From: Podaxis mareebaensis
Taxonomy: Eukaryota; Basidiomycota; Agaricomycetes; Agaricales; Agaricaceae
DNA length: 55,807 nucleotides
Direction of reading: 5' to 3'
NCBI GenBank assembly: GCA_018524725.1
Contig: JAEUWP010000415.1
Span: forward strand, 1 to 55,807
The position numbers and the translations under genes are program-made. This document shows, piece after piece, positions 44,180-55,807 of the stretch. The notes under the pieces were generated by a model. The model was not told the DNA's origin and made no database searches. It saw only the letters and a list, made by a program, of their open reading frames with translations. Numbering within the stretch: position 1 is the first letter of the stretch; every line of letters starts with the position of its first letter.

Positions 44180-47100
44180 GATAATTAGATGTTGGATGCC
44201 TCTCAATGGCATAGCACATTTGGAGAGTGGATCCTGTCATTGAAGGGGTCAGACACCACCTTCCAAAGATGGAAGGAGATGGTGTGCAGAACATTGAGGA
44301 CTTCATTTGCATGTTCTGGAGACATTGGAGTGATGAATTATAAACTGGCAGTGATTTCATATGAGAGGAGGAGGGAGGATAGTGTCTTGTGATGCCAGGT
44401 GAGCTCCAATCTCCATACCTCCCAGGGGCTTGTGATACTGACTTCCCAGTCAGTTAGCAATGTGATTCCTAAGCAAAGATTCAAACATGTCAGTGTCTTC
44501 ATAGATGGCAGGTGTGGAATCTGGTTCATGGGTGACATCCTTGAGTTGCTGAGGTGTCAGGTGTGTGATTTTCATGACAGGGATAGCATGTAAGTCATGA
44601 GGATGGTATGGCATGAGGTGAAAAGCTGTGCAACATAGCTTTGATATTGACCCATCAAGTTCCCCTAACACATAGGAACCTCCCTTCATGTATTGCAACA
44701 CCACCATGGGACCAAAATACTGTGGTTTCATTTTACTGCCAAGTCACCATCTATGTGTGAATTTCAAATGAGTATGAGAGTACCAGGATTGAAATTATAG
44801 TCTCTAATGGTACATTCATGTTCTTTGATGAATTGCTCTATTGACTCATGTCTTGCTTTTAGGACTCATTCTTTGATTTTCATGAGGTCAGCTGGATGTT
44901 TCTGAAGTTGAATTGCATGGTATGCAATGAGATCAGTCATTGGAATGGGTTTGGTGAGGGGAGGGGCAAGATATGTTGCCTTGACAATGTCAAAAGGGAG
45001 TAAAGGCTCTAGACCATGAGCTATAAAATAAGGTGAGTATCCTGTCAACTTCTGAATAGATATATGCTCAGCCCAGAACACAGAAGGTGCAACTGATTTC
45101 CACCAATTTTCCACACCATCTGCTGCCTTCACTAAGGCCTCTCTAACATTGAAATGCTGCCATTCAACAGGACCATTCACTCATGAGTTGTAAGGTGAGA
45201 TGCAAATATGATTGATCTTGTACTTCTGTGAAAGGTATTCAATGGCTTGAACAAATGCAGGCCTGTTATTGGTAATGATTTCCTTGATTGTGCCCCATCT
45301 ACACAAAATGTCCTCAAAGATGAAAGCTCCAATTGCATGTGCATTTTCATGCTGAAGCATCCTCCACTCCAGATAAGAAGATAGCAAACATCAAGTATGT
45401 ACTATGTAACAAAAACTGTTTGATTTTGGCATGAACATCATATTGACATAAACCTTCTAGAAGAGTGACAAAGGGATAGGAATGGTAGGTGGAATGAAGA
45501 TGCATTGAATGGTTCTGACTTGGCATTCATGACAGGTCTTGATGAACCAGCAAACATTGTTGTCAAGGTAAGGCCACCAGAATCTCTTGAGCAGGCAAAC
45601 TTGTGTCATGAAGATGCCTTTATGGCTGAGGTCATCATGTGCACCCTTCAGTAAGTCATACTGCTTTTCTTCATCCACCACAACCAGCTTATGCTTTCCC
45701 TTACTATCCTTCTTCCACATCTTTCCACCTCAAATGAAGAAACCACTGATGAGTTGAATGAAACATTTAAAGGCACTATCAGGCATCCCTTCTAGTTTCC
45801 TGGGGTTCTCCAGGAATGTCTTGATTGTGAATAACTCATGATCTTGAGATTGGGCTTTAGGTGATCAGGGAATCTTCAGGTGACTCTTGTAGTCACTTGG
45901 CTGAGACATTGCAATTGTGTTTGCAATGATGATGGTGATGGTGGAATTGTATGCTGGCCAGAGACTTAGGTCCTGTGCCCATAGGTTGAGACTTCTGTGT
46001 CTGACTGCTTTGAGTATTGCTGAGAGTGTGGGCAGACTCTGGTCACCTTGTCTTCTTGAGGATGTTAAACTACATGCCAACCCAATGAGGAGTGCATTTA
46101 CTTTGTTGATCCACTCTTCATAGTTGTCTTCTTCAACTGGGTCTTCTGGTGCATGTGGCCATTGTGATAACCCATCTGGACCATGGAGGCATCTGGGAAC
46201 ATGCTGCAACTTGAAGTTGAACAGTAGGATAGCTGCAATCCAATGATTGATTGTCATGTTAGGTTGTATATCTGGGTTGTTAATCATCCCTCAAATGTAC
46301 TTCACATCAACCTCAACAACCAAATTCTTCACTCCTACTATCCAGATCCTACAATCCTTCAACACCTGAAACAGCCCAAACAACTCCAACTTCACCTGTG
46401 AATACCACCCTTCCTTCTCCAACAGGGTAATTGAACTGAAATGTGATGGATATCTCTTGTTATTGACACTGAGCTGAGAGAGAATATACCCAACTGTGAT
46501 ATTTGAAGTGTTGACTGCCAGAATAACTTCTCTGTTGCTTGCATAGTTGATTCCCCTGATTGCAGGTGAGTTCTTCACCAACTCCTTCAACCTATCCATT
46601 GCTAACTGCTGTTCTTCACCAAACACAAACTCTGTACCCTTCCAAGTGAGATTGTTACAAGGTTTCTTCTTTGGCTAAGCGATGCCTAAGTTGGAGCCTA
46701 TCCTTGTAAGTGAGATGAGCAGAGGTCCTAGTCCTATACAGGTCAGTAGGAGCTGCTCTGTTTAACCTTGGGTGGCTGTTCACGTTGTCTCTAGGTAGTG
46801 AACTCGTGCAGATCACACACTCCATAGGACAAGACGCTAGAGAGAAGCCTTTGAGGGAAAAGCTGACCACAAGGGTGAAGAGTTGTAGACTTAATGCACT
46901 ACTGATGCTCAAGGACTTATTCAAGTACCAAGAGGAGGTAACACACATTAAGATTAGACTTGCCTAATCTACACGTCCAGGTGTTGTACATATACTAAGT
47001 CCTATGACTACTTTAGGAAGTAGATCAATAGCATAGAAGACAAATAAGAGGAAAGCATACAGAAAAGGAATTCATAGGGCATAGAGCATATGAAATAAAG

Positions 47101-49264
47101 AAGAGGAGTGCATACAGCATAGGGTGAAAGTCTGCATGAGTGAACATAATTGATGTGAACATAAATATGACAGAGGCAACGAAACTGATACCTTGTCCAA
47201 ATATAGGAAAGTGTCTAAGAAAGGAAAGAGTAAGTTCAGCGTTCATCACAAGTCATCATCACATGGAAAATACACTCTGTGGTAGTGGCACACTTCGTCT
47301 ACCTTCTCGCACATTTCCCAATCAAGTGTTTGTCGCAACTCCATGGTTTCCTGCCAGAGGCTAACCATCATGTGCTTCATCAAGTCCCATTCCTCCTAAT
47401 GCTGCTTGGGCTCTTCAGTCTCCTCAGTGATCTCGGAGTCTGCAATATTTGTAACAGAGATTGATGAGTGGTCATGTGACAACAGTGTAGTCTTTGATGA
47501 AAATGCATATAGTACCCATGGTTCTGAGGAACCCACAAACTTTGGTGAGGTTCTTGCATGGAAGCCAATTGAGAATCTTCTGAACATGTGATCTATCAGG
47601 TAGATGACCCTCATACATGCAAAGATGACCAATGATGACAGTGGAGGGGACACAAATGCAGGATTTGGCTGCAGAGAAGATGCTGCCAGTGTGTTTGATA
47701 TGTTGGATGACTTGATTGACATTCTGGAGGTGTTCCTAGATGAAGCACTGAATCCCTGGATTCTCAGGAATAGTCTCAAAGCTTCCACCTTCGATTTCAT
47801 AACATGTAGGAGGACCCTTGACTGGCATATCATCAACAAAAGGAACTGTGACATGGGAAATTTCATCTTGAAGTAGAAAGGTAAGATCTCTGTGTTGGAT
47901 TTGCAGCAAATTCATGTAACCCATGGGAATAGATGTAAGATGAAGTGTTCTGAGAGGGGTCTGAAAGGTGGTGAGGTCATGAGACTCAGGTGTGAGGGCT
48001 TGTTGGTCATATCCAACATGAAGGTCAAAAACCCCATAGCAACCATGTCCTCCAAATGACTCTGCATACTGCTTGATGAATGGTGGTACCCCAGTGTCTT
48101 TGATGGTTACTGCATTCAGTGGCTGAAGGTCATGAATGAGATGAAGAGACTTCCCATCTTTCTTGAGGATGCAAAACCAACAAGAACAATATGATGAATT
48201 AGATGGTTCATACACTCCAGCTGTGATCTTGTCTTTGATAATCTGAATGATGTGATCATAGATGCCAGGGGGAATCAGGATGTTCTTCAGGCTCTATGGA
48301 ACATGTTTGATAGTTGGAATGACCACAGGATTGAAATATTCCTCTGAAAACTTTCCCTTCTCTTCTTCACACCATGCAAAACCCATTTCCTGCAACTGAA
48401 TAAGGTGATGTACCAACTTTTCTTTCTCTGACTATAAAACCCCATCTTTATTGACATTCATAGCAAGTTTGTGTTCAAGAGTATAATGAGATCCAGATGA
48501 GAATTCAGGACAGTGAGTAGGAAGGATGGGGAGAGACTTGAGGGGATTAGAGGGAATGCAATGAACAATACAAAACTTCTCTGGAAGGGTAGTAACAACT
48601 GGCTTGACTTGATGGGTGACTTTCTTATAGGTGAGTAACTTGACTAGCTGGCTTTCATATTCAATGCCTGACAATGAAATTTCATATATTTCTTGAGGGT
48701 TCGAGATAGGTTCAAAATGAGATGATGTGAAGGCAATGGGAGATATCATACAGCAAGAGTGGGGAGAGAGTGAAACAGTGAGAGGCCTAGTTAATTGGTG
48801 TAGAATGGCTTGATAACCCAAGTCTCCTTGACAAAGTGCCAAATCCTCAACTTCTAAAAACCTGATGGAGGTGAAATAGTATGAATTCAAGGCTTGGTTG
48901 GAATTGTAACCACCATCTGAGTGTTTGGGTCCATGAGAGTAATGTGTGATCCACCATTTGAGAAATGACAAGTGGTGGCTTGGGTGAGGGTGAGGAAAGG
49001 ACATCCAAGAAGCATTTCATAGGAGGCATTCTCAATGACTTGGACTTGGAGATAGAAGGTGCAGTTGCTGATTGACACATGGAGGTTAGGTAGGAGACTG
49101 ATTGTTGCCTTGTGAGATGAATTGGCTGACTCCATCATCATTATCTTGTCTGACCTCATAGGCAACCCCAATTTCTCCCAAATGTCATGTTGTAACCCAA
49201 TAATCTGTGACCCTTCATCAAGGATAGTGTCCAACAAAACCTTTCCCTCAATATTCACCTCAAC
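44180..49264 (-). mobile_element. Ty3/gypsy element 1, decayed and interrupted
   Basis: Minus-strand pol of a basidiomycete gypsy family. In order: protease DTILDEGSQIIGLQHDIWE (49230-49160), reverse transcriptase FCILKKDGKSLHLIHDLQPL (48170-48110) with VPFVDDMP, RNase H region FGEEQQLAMDRLKELV (46620), integrase zinc-finger region DDLSHKGI...CHECQ (45640-45520), core NGPVEW and SPYFIAHGLEPLLPFD (45170-44990), and a GPMVVLQYMKGGSYVLGELDG tail (44710). Stops again sit mostly at Arg sites (YI-stop-GMINNP, YNS-stop-VNGPVEW). A solo LTR splits it at 46653-47456. Its gag and 5' LTR are not in the window: the second gypsy starts at 49265. Its 3' LTR was not found. Confidence 0.85.
46653..47456. mobile_element. 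Solo LTR nested in gypsy 1
   Basis: 804 bp, starting TGTTACAA and ending TTGTAACA (eight-base inverted ends, TG...CA). Flanked by GAGAT at 46648-46652 and 47457-47461. Taking out the insert and one GAGAT restores the host pol frame (PLINLTWKGTEFVFGEEQQL). No internal element remains, so the coding part was lost by LTR-LTR recombination. Orientation cannot be told. Confidence 0.9.
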
Positions 49265-49518
49265 TGTTTGAAGATTGTAAAGCTTTATGCTTTATGGTTA
49301 GAAGACCTCACGCTCACACCAAATAGTTCAAACCCGTTTATTGGGAGACTATGTGGCACAAGCAAAGGTTGGTTGTCCCCGACAACCAAAGTGCCCTAAT
49401 ATACAGTAGATACAAACATGTGATGGGGTGATGGGTAAACAAGACAGATAGCAAAATATAACACAATGACATGGGTTAATTGATTTTTGAATTAAGTGTA
49501 AGGGCATGCCCTTACACA
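49265..49518 (-). repeat. Chromovirus 3' LTR
   Basis: 254 bp. On the minus strand it starts TGTGTAAGGGCATGCCCTTA and ends CTTCAAACA. The start contains the palindrome TAAGGGCATGCCCTTA. Confidence 0.75.
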
Positions 49519-49531
49519 CCCCCCCTCCAGA
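49519..49531 (-). promoter_or_regulatory. Chromovirus polypurine tract
   Basis: CTGGAGGGGGGG on the minus strand, immediately before the LTR. Confidence 0.75.
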
Positions 49532-49867
49532 CCATTTTACAGTCTCTTGGTGTGAGAGAGAAGAGGATTAATAAATAGTTGTGTATGATAGGGTATAGGC
49601 CTGAGACAAATAAGATGCTTGGTTTTAGGGTATAGGGTATATGGCCGAGACGACTAGGTCACTCGGATACAGTTTTAATAATTGGTGAGGCTGAAGGGGT
49701 AAAGTCCCTTGGCCAGGTGTGAAGGAAGTCGAGTTGTGAGACTTGACCATGGTAGGGGCCAGGCGGTGATGCCTGGAAGAAGATACAAGTGGGATCAAGT
49801 TGTGAGACTTGATGGGGATAGTTACACAGTGGAGCGACTAGGTCGCTCCCCTGTCATTGATAGGAAG

Positions 49868-52800
49868 TTAGGCAGGGGGTAATGAAATTCCCCCAGCCCT
49901 GGGTGTGGAGCTGTTTGATGACACAACATCGTTGTCAGATGCATCGGTGGGTGATGACTCGCTTTCAGGATGAAGAATGGAGGGGCAATCAACCTCCATC
50001 AGTCGGGCTTCAATTGAGGGGTGATCCTCAACCTGAGCCTCATTGGATGTGATAGGCAGAGTCAAATTGCTGGGCCCATCAACCATGGGTGTGGTTGGGG
50101 GCTTGAGCAGGTGTGGGGGGTACTCCCGCTTGCTTAGAAGGTGGAAGGGAGTGGGGCCCCTGGCCTTTAGCCAGCTGGGGTCATCTTGCATTTCCTTCCT
50201 GGTGCGAAGGAATTCTCATTGTTCGAAGAAATACAACCTGAGAAGGTCGTGGTCATTGGGGTAGAACCATCTGTCCCATCTCTTGATGGCTGGAGGTGGT
50301 CCATATAGGTCAAGATGACAGATGCGTTTGTCATCCCAGTCATGATACATGGACTGGTGACTAGGTTCACCAGTATATGATTGATCCAAATAATGGATCC
50401 CAAATAGGTAAGCATGGTTGACCCAGGACGGGTCAACTCCATTGTGGATGAGAACCTTGGCAATGGTGTCAAGGTTCATGTTTGGCACTTGACTATCGTC
50501 AATGTCAAGTGATCGGAAGTAACATGTTGGTCCCGGTTGTGGGACAAAGGGGTGTTCAGGATGCTGAGCATTCCAATGCTCGATATACTCTCTATAAAGT
50601 CATGGTGATGTGACTAGGACAGCAAAAAGCCAGGTGAATCTCACCTGGCCTGTGTGATTAGGACCACATTCGGGTGGCCCAAAGAAGCAAGCTAGGCCAT
50701 ACCCAAAAGTGGTTCGATGATGTACGAGCCATCTATACTCGAACAAGATACCATTGACAGGGTTGTTGGACCCTGGACAGCTATGAGTAAGAAGATATCG
50801 ACCAAGGTGGTCGATATTGAAGAGGCCAGCTCCCATGGGCTGGGTGAAACCCATGCCCTGGGTCCAGTTTTTGGGGTTTGAGATGTGAGCTTGTTTGTAC
50901 ACTCGTGACAGTCGGTGTTCTTCCCTTATCTCAGTGGTTATTCTGGATGGGTGCGTGTCCGGGCAGAAGCCACTATGGTGCAACAGGAAGATCATTGTGT
51001 CATTGTAGTGTTCTTCCTCCGTGCACTGAGCTATTTTGTATAGCTCAGTCAGGAGGTGGTGTGCCTCAGCTCGATGCTTGGCTTTGGCATGATGATTATT
51101 GAGAAGCTTGATCAGCTTCTCTACTTTGTGGGGGGTCATAGGCAGTCTGCAACGGGCTGCCTTATAAACTGGATGAGTGGCTGGGATTTCAAACTCCCAG
51201 CCTTTGTATTCCGTCATTGCAGCAATGGTGGTGGTGGCTCTGGTGAACACAGTATTGGTTCATCGCGATAACATGTTCTGCATGCTGTTGTCGCATTCAT
51301 GACTATGGACTTGGCTGTGTTGCCATAGTCCCCACATGGACAGAATAATGCCATTATGACCAGGCAGGTTGTGGATAATTGGTCAAGATGTCGACCTAGA
51401 GGTCGACAATTGAAGGGCCTTCTTCTTACCCTTCTTGGGTTTGAAGTCTTTGGCTGCGTCTTCTTCCTCACTGGAGGACATGGGCATCACATCCTCAGGT
51501 GTGAGGTAGTCAGGGACAACTCGAGGAGCATCCTCGAGTTTGGTGGGGAGATGGACCAGAATGAGTGGTCTGTAGTTGCATGTGGGGGAGGTGGGACCTG
51601 GAATCCCAGGTCCCAATGGTAGTTCTTCAATATGCGACAACTGCTCAGAAGCAGTCACTGGCAGGAGCAGGGTGTCATCCATTGGGACATCATCATAGAT
51701 AAGTGTGACATCCAGTTCTTGGGCAACCGACTCATCAGTTGTCCTGATGGGTGAATCCTGTCGCCTTCACTTGGATGACTTTTTGACAGGTGTTGGTTCT
51801 TGACTAGTGCTAGGTGCACTAGTCTTGGAGGAGGTTGGGATTAGGCAAGTGCTGGGAGCACTTGCCTTCTTGGAGGTGGCAGGTGGTAGCTTGGTTTGTG
51901 TACCTGCCTTTGAGGATGAGGATGATGAGCAAGCACTGCCAGTGCTCGCTTTGGAAGATGTAGATGATGTGCGAGTCATTGCATTACTCACAGCTGAGGC
52001 ATATGATTTACATCAAGCTGATGAGCTCGACACGGGTTGTTGTTGCAGTTGTAGTGGAGCTGGGGTGGCTCCACTGGGAGGTGTTAGAGAACCAGATAGG
52101 GTCCTCTTTTTTGATGCATGAATCGTGGCCTCGAGCTCGTACTCTCTCGATTGCTGTAAAGTGGAGAGTGTATCATTGAGGCAGCGGAGGCGTCCTTCGA
52201 GGACGCTGATGTGCGCATTTTTATTTTGTATAATCTCAATGAGCTCATTGAGAACTTGATTGATTGACTCGTCAAACGGGTCAATCATGTCGATGAGGTG
52301 GTCGTTTAGTCTGACCTTGCATAATTGGGATACAAGGCCTGAGTTCTGTTCCTTGTATTGTTGGTGGAGCAATTCTTGCTCCGATGTGTGTTGTTTGCCT
52401 TTGGCTCTTGATGGCCCAGCTGTCATCAAGGGTGTAGGGTGAGGTAGTTGCCAAGTGTATTCACTTGGCGCAGTTGGATAGTGGTGGTGGTGTGCCAACT
52501 GAAGTGCAGTTGGTGGTGGCGGCAATGTGTGATAGGGATGATAAGGCATTGTTGTCAGATGATGGAGCATCAGCAGTGGTGGAGGGTAGTATGCAGGGTT
52601 TGGGTATGGATTGAATGGAGGGTGGCTGAATTGTTGATTCAGCCATTGCTTGAATTGTGGGTGTTGAGATGTCGATGTTGGTATCGTTGACAGTAAGGCG
52701 TGATGAGGGTCTTGGTGCCCCTGTTGATGCTCAGGCTGACTCATAAATGTTGGGATGGGGTCTGAAGTCATGTCCATTGACTCCCTCCCCCTCCCAGGAC

Positions 52801-52903
52801 CTGTCCAGGGTCCTTGGAATGTTGATGGTGCAGAGCTGCTTGCACTGCTCTACTGAGGCATGGCAGTTGGTTGTTGTGGTTGTTGTGGGTGCTGGGGGTT
52901 CAT
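49868..52903 (-). pseudogene. Long extra ORF downstream of chromovirus pol (ORF3)
   Basis: One frame runs from ATG 52903 (or ATG 52777) to a TAA at 49870-49868, about 1,011 (or 970) codons. It is broken only by six TGA (52015-52013, 51769-51767, 51385-51383, near 51264, 50602-50600, 50218-50216) and one TAG near 52850. The N-terminus is rich in P, Q and H (HPQQPQQP, PPPPTALQLAHHHH). A coiled-coil-like stretch follows (INQVLNELIEIIQNKNAHI), then a Ser/Lys-rich region, then a folded part with YKGWEFEIPATHPVY, HHLLTELYKIAQ, FGYGLACFFGPPECGPNHTG and WVNHAYLFGIHYLDQSYTG. No signal peptide or membrane helix is obvious, so it does not look like env. I know similar hypothetical proteins linked to fungal retroelements but no function. 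Confidence 0.8.
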
Positions 52904-52982
52904 GGTGGTGGTTGTAGGGAAAGAAGAGGCGACTTTTGCAAGTCGCCGTTGGTAATATATTGTAGGATTCTCAGGGTCGAAG

Positions 52983-55801
52983 TTAATCTCTTTGACCCGA
53001 TTTGTACCTACCATTTCTGGTAGGCTGTGATCAGGGTCGAAGTTGCTGAACCTTTGACACCCCTTGCAGCTCCAGGTACCTATCCAACACCACGAGTTCT
53101 TTGCAGTGTTGTATTGGTTCCCAAGTGGTGTCTCCCAGACTCCACTGGACCTGAAATTCAATTTTGCCATTGTTGGTAAACCAATGGCCTATGATCTCTT
53201 TGACAAACCATTCGTGCTCATCATCAAACCCAAAGTCGTATGGCTCAGGCCATGATCACTCTGGGAATAATGTGTCATCTGAGGCATGGTATGGCCTTAG
53301 AAGGTTTATGTGAAACACTGGATGGATTTTCTGGCGTAATAATGCTGGAGGCAGTTCCAATTTGTAATTGGAAGTCTCTGGCTTCGATTCTAGGACCTTG
53401 TAGGGTCCTATAAACTTCAGGCAGAGCTTTTGAGCTCTGTCTTTTGGTAACGAGAGGTTCTGTGTGGAAAGGCAGACTAAGTCTCCTTTCTCGATATGAG
53501 GTTCTGGCCCTCGTTTTTTGTTGGCATTGTGGGTTTGGAAAACCTGCGATTCTATTATTGCATCATGGGCAGCTGCTAAGTTTAGCAGCACTGCTTCTGC
53601 AAAGGATTTTATCCCTTTGTGGATGGTTTCGGCGTTGCAGCCATCCCAGATCATGGATGGCATATATCTGTAATTCAACTTGAATGGGGCATATTTCGTG
53701 GTTGCCGAGATGCTCGAGTTGATTGTGAACTCAGTTAATGGTGCTTTGTCAACCCAATTAGTTTGGTCGTAGTGTACCATTGCATGGAAGATCTGACCAA
53801 TATTGTGATTCATTCGCTTGGTCTGGCCATCTGTTTGAGGGTGAAAAGAAGTTGACATTAGGAGTTGGCTCCTAATATCTTGTGGAGTTCTCTCCACCAG
53901 GTGGATGTGAATTTCGAGTCTCGATCACTCACAATCGAGCTTGGTAGTCCATGTAAGCATACGATATCTCATATGTAAACCCATGACAGCTCCAACGCTG
54001 TCATTTTTGTGTGCACTGGTATTAAGTGCACCATGCTCGTCATTTGGCACATAACTACCCAGAGATAGTTGAAGCCTCTGGATTCTGGGAATGGACCGAC
54101 AAAGTCCATCCTGATTGAGTCCCAGGGTTTGGTAGGAACCAGTAGAGAGTGTAGCTCTCCGCTGGGTTTTGTGTTCGATGTCTTGGTTCGAGCACATGTT
54201 TCGCAAGTTCCACAGAACTTGCGACAATCCTTTACCAATGACAGCCACCAGTACCATCTGTGGACATACTCTGCTGTCCGCTGGTTGCCTAGATGTCCCA
54301 CAATTTCATGGGCCTTCATCAGTACCTGGGTTATGAGTCACCTGTCATTTGGAATACATATGACTCAGTCTCCTAGGGGAGTTTTCTTCATGATCACTCC
54401 TCAGTTATCCACAGAGAAGTCTCTATACTTCTCTGGGGATTGTTTGATTATATTCATTAATGAGTCTGTATTGTAGCTGGTGATGACTTTATCAATGAAG
54501 TCATCTCCAATGGTGAAATTGGCAGTGTTACCAGTTGCAGAGAGTGACTCACCAAGGGTTATTCCCTTGGTTTTGTGTTTTTGTGTTGAGTGTTTTGCTC
54601 AGCCAACATCTGGTTCTAAAGCATGGAGGGCGGCTGCTTCTTGAAGCTCTTCAGCTTCAATATCTTGTTGTTCATGCTTTTCTTGGAGTCTGGCACTTCG
54701 CCTAACTCCTTCGTCATTCATGGCTGCCAGTCAATCTTGCAGATGTTGTATCTCTGCTCATCTTGGTGCTGGCAGATCATCTCCTTTGGGGTCGATATGA
54801 AAGTTGGCCTGTATGTACTCCCCACTGGGGTGCTCTTCCCCTGGTCGATCACTCTCGTAGTATCATGAGAGACAGTCAGCGATCTTGTTGTGTTCTCCTT
54901 TGACGTAGGTTATGTCAAAGTTGAACCTTGACATATAGTCGAGCCATCGTCGTTGTCAGCTCGACAATTTCAATTGAGTTTTGAAAAACTCAAGTGCTTT
55001 ATGGTCAGTAATGATGTGGATGCGATAGCCTACCAGCTTATCCTCCCACTTCAGTAATGCTTCGAGGATAGCCAGTGTTTCGAGTTCATGCACAGCATAG
55101 TTCTGCTGTGCTGCAGAGAACTTTTTGGACATGAATCCTGCTGGGCGACAGTCCACCCAGCTGGGACCTTGTCCATACATGGCACCGATATTGGTTTTTG
55201 AAGTGTCACAGATAACCCATATGGGTTCTCCATTCTTCAGATCTATCAGTCGGATCACTGGCGTTTTACAACAGATGTGTTTGATCATATCAAAGCATCT
55301 CTGATGTAACGGTCACCAGTGGAATGGTGTTCTGTTCTGTGTTATGGCCATTAATGGGCCAGTATACGCAGTTACATCCAGCAGAAAGTTGGATACATAG
55401 TTAACGAGTCTGACAAATTTCTGCATGTCATTATAGTTGCAAGGGTTTCTCCACTTGCGGATTCAGGATAGTTTATCGGTATCAGGGTGGATACCGTTAT
55501 TGTCTATTATATGACCGAGACGGTCCACTCGGTCTGCATACAGTTCTACCTTTGACTCTTTGACATAGAGCTGTTGTTGGCAGAGTTGGCCTAATATGAG
55601 CTGTAGATGCTGCTCGTGTTCCTCCACAGAATTAGAAAATATAAATATATCATCCAGATATATGTGGATGAATATGCCAATGACGTCTCTAAAAATAGCC
55701 ATCATCATTCTTTGGAATGTGGCAGGGGTGTTACAGTCCCCTTGCTGCATGATGTTACTAACATATGTTCCCACAATGGTGGAGAAGGCTGTCTTCTCCA
55801 C
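52983..55801 (-). pseudogene. Chromovirus pol with C-terminal chromodomain, decayed
   Basis: Reverse transcriptase with PATFQRMMMAIF and IYLDDIFIFS (55710-55630). RNase H with VICDTS, NYAVHELETLAILEAL and ITDHKALEFF (55220-54980). Integrase zinc-finger region HEIVGHLGNQRTAEYVHRWY...CETC (54310-54200), core MDFVGPFPE, VSDRDSKF and HPQTDGQTKRMN. The catalytic Glu of TERxN reads Lys. The chromodomain EWFVKEIIGHWF, then IEFQVQWSLGDTTWEPIQH, lies at about 53220-53100. TGA stands for Arg in SS-stop-QRRW, LS-stop-YYESD, YI-stop-DIV and PE-stop-SWPEP. A one-base frame change occurs near 53866. The 5' part is cut off by the window edge. Confidence 0.88.
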
Positions 55802-55807
55802 ATCCTC

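Larger units (their letters stand above)
49265..55807 (-). mobile_element. Ty3/gypsy chromovirus, 5' end outside window
   Basis: Minus-strand element running off the right edge. In transcription order: reverse transcriptase, RNase H, integrase, chromodomain, a long extra frame, purine tract and 3' LTR. Its 3' LTR abuts the protease region of gypsy 1, so it is inserted there; the base run next to the LTR is TCAAC. The second duplication copy and the 5' LTR should lie beyond 55807. Confidence 0.85.

Noticed and set aside
52850..53170. Separate small gene MAKLNFRSSG... between integrase and ORF3
   Set aside because: Its first half is the shadow frame of the chromodomain; only its P/Q-rich end may belong to the ORF3 start.
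37008..55801. TGA as a reassigned sense codon
   Set aside because: Host genes here stop at TGA (GMC-B, C, D and the dehydrogenase), and the TGA sites in the elements match lost CGA codons together with CpG loss elsewhere.

Overview
The window comes from a mushroom-forming basidiomycete (Agaricomycetes-like). The genes carry many introns of about 45-60 bp. Their families fit this group: secreted GMC oxidoreductases of the aryl-alcohol-oxidase type, a DUF6533-type membrane protein, a BTB protein and an F-box protein of basidiomycete style. The right third is a nest of Copia and Ty3/gypsy LTR retrotransposons.

Positions 1-12,100: a broken hypothetical gene, then the gene for mitochondrial ribosome recycling factor (minus, four exons), then a tandem array. 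Its repeating unit is a thiol/halide methyltransferase (TMT) followed by a secreted GMC oxidoreductase. Unit A keeps an intact TMT and a ruined GMC. Unit B keeps a ruined TMT and an intact GMC. Unit C keeps a TMT scrap and an intact GMC. A fossil GMC last exon follows.

Positions 12,700-34,550: ATP synthase subunit K (Atp19-like, four small exons), a DUF6533-like membrane protein, a secreted kinase-like protein (K1), a short-chain dehydrogenase, an F-box protein, a 33-bp minisatellite whose units form hairpins, a fourth GMC (D, an inverted near-copy of C), a second secreted kinase-like protein (K2, an inverted copy of K1), a BTB protein and a fifth GMC (E). The four intact GMC genes share the same ten-exon plan and predict secreted FAD enzymes of 594-598 residues. 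In wood- or litter-decay fungi such enzymes oxidise aromatic alcohols and make H2O2.

Positions 36,167-55,807: a complete 8,003-bp Copia element with 650-bp LTRs and a 5-bp target duplication (AAAAT). It borders a minus-strand gypsy element. A solo LTR (804 bp, duplication GAGAT) sits exactly inside that gypsy's pol. A chromodomain-bearing Ty3/gypsy element (chromovirus) abuts the gypsy's protease region and runs off the window. It carries a reading frame of about 1,000 codons downstream of pol. Decay in all three elements is dominated by CG to TG/CA changes. The two Copia LTRs differ almost only at former CpG sites, and nearly all premature stops are TGA where arginine is expected. This is the signature of cytosine-methylation-linked decay or a CpG-directed RIP-like process. 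No tRNA, rRNA or CRISPR was seen.
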